DNA of 6,500 nucleotides from Bacillota bacterium (lineage in GTDB: Bacteria > Bacillota > Clostridia > Christensenellales > CAG-138), in the NCBI GenBank assembly GCA_023453725.1, contig JAEXTB010000153.1:1-6500 (forward strand). The letters are read 5' to 3'. Both the position numbers and the translations under genes were made by a program. Shown here piece after piece: positions 5,836 to 6,500 of this stretch. The notes below the pieces were generated by a model, which was not told the DNA's origin, made no database searches, and saw only the letters and a list, made by a program, of their open reading frames with translations. The stretch's first letter is position 1. The number at the start of each line of letters is the position of its first letter.

Positions 5836-6270
5836 CTAGCGCGCTTCCACCGTTATGCCGTTGTTCCTGAGCAGTGCCGCCGCAACGCCGTCCCCAATAC
5901 GGGTTTTGCCTGAAAAAGAGCCGTCATATATGACATCCACTCCACAGGACGGGCTGTTTGCTTTGAGTATTGCCTTATGCGCACCCGATAGACGGGCGAT
6001 ATTGAGCGTTTCCTCGGCACCAAGTACAAACGCCTGTGTTACATCCTGCCCCAGGCGATTGCAGACGCGCGCAGAACCGTTTAATACATCCGCGCCGTCG
6101 CCTTCCATAATCTCGGCAGGAGGTCTTGGCACGGGCAGCCCGCCCAGCTGCTCCGGGCAAACAGGGATTGCTTTACCCTCGCGAAGCAGAGCCATGATCT
6201 CCTCATCCGGCTTGGCTTTTCCGTCATATCGGCAATGCACGCCGCACAGGCACGCGCTTACCAGTATCAT
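5836..6270 (-). CDS. DUF523 / TudS-like cysteine protein
   Basis: A 144-residue protein that matches the DUF523 family over its whole length. Motifs in order are MILVSACLCGVHCRYDG (1-17), PVCPEQLGGLPVPRPPAE (36-53), DVTQAFVLGAEETL (76-89), KANSPSCGV (103-111) and YDGSFSGKTRIGDGVAAALL (115-134). Characterised members (TudS) are iron-sulfur enzymes that remove sulfur from thiouracil, with the cluster held by conserved cysteines. Cys7, Cys38 and Cys109 are the natural candidates here, with Cys13 also present. Whether this protein has that activity is not shown by the sequence. I start it at the ATG 6270 because AAAAGGAG (6277-6284) lies 6 nt upstream and family members begin MILVSACL; a TTG at 6300 is in frame but has no ribosome binding site and lies in an inverted repeat arm. 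It probably heads an operon with the two-component genes. Confidence 0.9.
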   Translation of the reverse strand: MILVSACLCGVHCRYDGKAKPDEEIMALLREGKAIPVCPEQLGGLPVPRPPAEIMEGDGADVLNGSARVCNRLGQDVTQAFVLGAEETLNIARLSGAHKAILKANSPSCGVDVIYDGSFSGKTRIGDGVAAALLRNNGITVEAR

Positions 6271-6293
6271 AACATACTCCTTTTCGTTGAGCG

Positions 6294-6329
6294 CCTGCAA
6301 AACAAAAAACTTACTATGAATTTTGCAGG
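6294..6329 (-). repeat. 9-bp inverted repeat in the DUF523 leader
   Basis: CCTGCAAAA (6294-6302) and TTTTGCAGG (6321-6329) are perfectly complementary with an 18-nt loop. They lie just upstream of the DUF523 ribosome binding site on the minus strand. It could be a leader hairpin or an operator; no T-run follows. Confidence 0.4.
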
Positions 6330-6345
6330 ATTGCCTTAATTAACG

Positions 6346-6378
6346 TCACTGATAAAATTCTACGAACCTTATCAGTGA
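6346..6378. repeat. 10-bp inverted repeat, candidate operator
   Basis: TCACTGATAA (6346-6355) and TTATCAGTGA (6369-6378) form a perfect 10-bp inverted repeat with a 13-nt spacer. On the minus strand a weak promoter-like pair overlaps it: TTCACT and TTTATC, 17 nt apart. A regulator bound here could control the DUF523 and two-component operon. The promoter match is poor, so only the repeat itself is secure. Confidence 0.45.
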
Positions 6379-6414
6379 ACAAAGTGCTAATAAATCTGTT
6401 CAAATTTCAAGATA

Positions 6415-6434
6415 TCGGTTCCCTAGGGTGCCGA
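6415..6434. repeat. 20-bp interrupted palindrome centred on CCCTAGGG
   Basis: The outer TCGG (6415-6418) and CCGA (6431-6434) and the inner CCCTAGGG (6421-6428) make 16 of 20 positions symmetric. On the plus strand eight T follow at 6442-6449, but 7 nt away, too far for a normal terminator. On the minus strand it would directly follow a possible stop codon at 6440-6438. Operator or weak terminator are both possible. Confidence 0.35.
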
Positions 6435-6437
6435 CGA

Positions 6438-6500
6438 TTACTTTTTTTTAGAGCGCCCGTACTCAGGGGGCGCGGGGGGCGAAGCCCTCCCGCTATTAAA
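6438..6500 (-). CDS. Possible C-terminal end of an upstream gene (partial)
   Basis: One minus-strand frame entering from the window edge reads about 20 residues, ending PPAPPEYGRSKKK at a TAA (6440-6438). The Pro-rich, basic tail is plausible as a C-terminus. A second frame is also open, to a TGA near 6408-6410, so the evidence is weak. The GC-rich stretch includes a 7-bp hairpin (6474-6480 with 6484-6490), which might instead belong to untranslated RNA. Confidence 0.2.
   Translation of the reverse strand, partial: FNSGRASPPAPPEYGRSKKK

Noticed and set aside
5855..6319. Plus-strand ORF of 154 codons
   Set aside because: Antisense shadow of the DUF523 gene, Ser/Pro-rich, with no support of its own.
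6415..6449. Plus-strand terminator (palindrome plus T8 run)
   Set aside because: The T-run begins 7 nt after the stem, the stem has two central mismatched pairs, and no plus-strand gene precedes it.
6421..6500. CTAGGG-TGCCG resembling the start of a ykkC-type (guanidine/ppGpp/PRPP) riboswitch on the plus strand
   Set aside because: The conserved GGTCCGAGAG-like segment expected nearby is not found before the window end, and no plus-strand gene is visible.

Overview
The window looks like chromosomal DNA from a low-to-mid G+C Gram-positive anaerobe, most likely a member of the Clostridia. The evidence is strong AGGAGG-type Shine-Dalgarno sites, a membrane-anchored HtrA with a Ser/Thr/Pro-rich stalk, an OmpR-type regulator with a membrane histidine kinase, and a DUF523 protein. 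All of these are typical of Firmicutes, but no species can be named from the sequence. Every convincing gene lies on the minus strand, so transcription runs from high to low coordinates. I see no tRNA, rRNA, CRISPR, insertion sequence or phage gene.

Layout in transcription order. (1) 6500-6271: an intergenic leader with several inverted repeats, and possibly the last codons of an upstream gene. (2) 6270-5836: a DUF523/TudS-like cysteine protein. (3) 5788-5102: an OmpR/PhoB-type response regulator, followed 16 nt later by (4) its sensor kinase, 5085-3517. (5) 3445-2159: an HtrA/DegP-like serine protease with its own promoter and a very clear terminator at 2112-2141. (6) About 2088-1313: an alpha/beta hydrolase whose first codons are out of frame with the rest, ending in a second terminator (1231-1274). 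(7) 1158-220: a secreted protein or lipoprotein of unknown function. (8) 1-219: a nested inverted repeat, a very strong ribosome binding site, and the start of another gene or small ORF, cut by the window edge.

The kinase has an extracytoplasmic sensor region of about 175 residues, and the protease active site faces the same compartment. Regulator, kinase and protease in series therefore suggest an envelope or secretion-stress circuit, analogous in logic to CssRS with HtrA in Bacillus subtilis. This is inferred from gene order and domain content. The DUF523 gene upstream is probably co-transcribed with the two-component system, but nothing in the sequence explains why. I did not find a clearly new multi-gene system. 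The least ordinary items are the apparent one-base frameshift in the hydrolase, the nested dyad just upstream of the strong ribosome binding site at the left end, and the repeat-rich leader at the right end.
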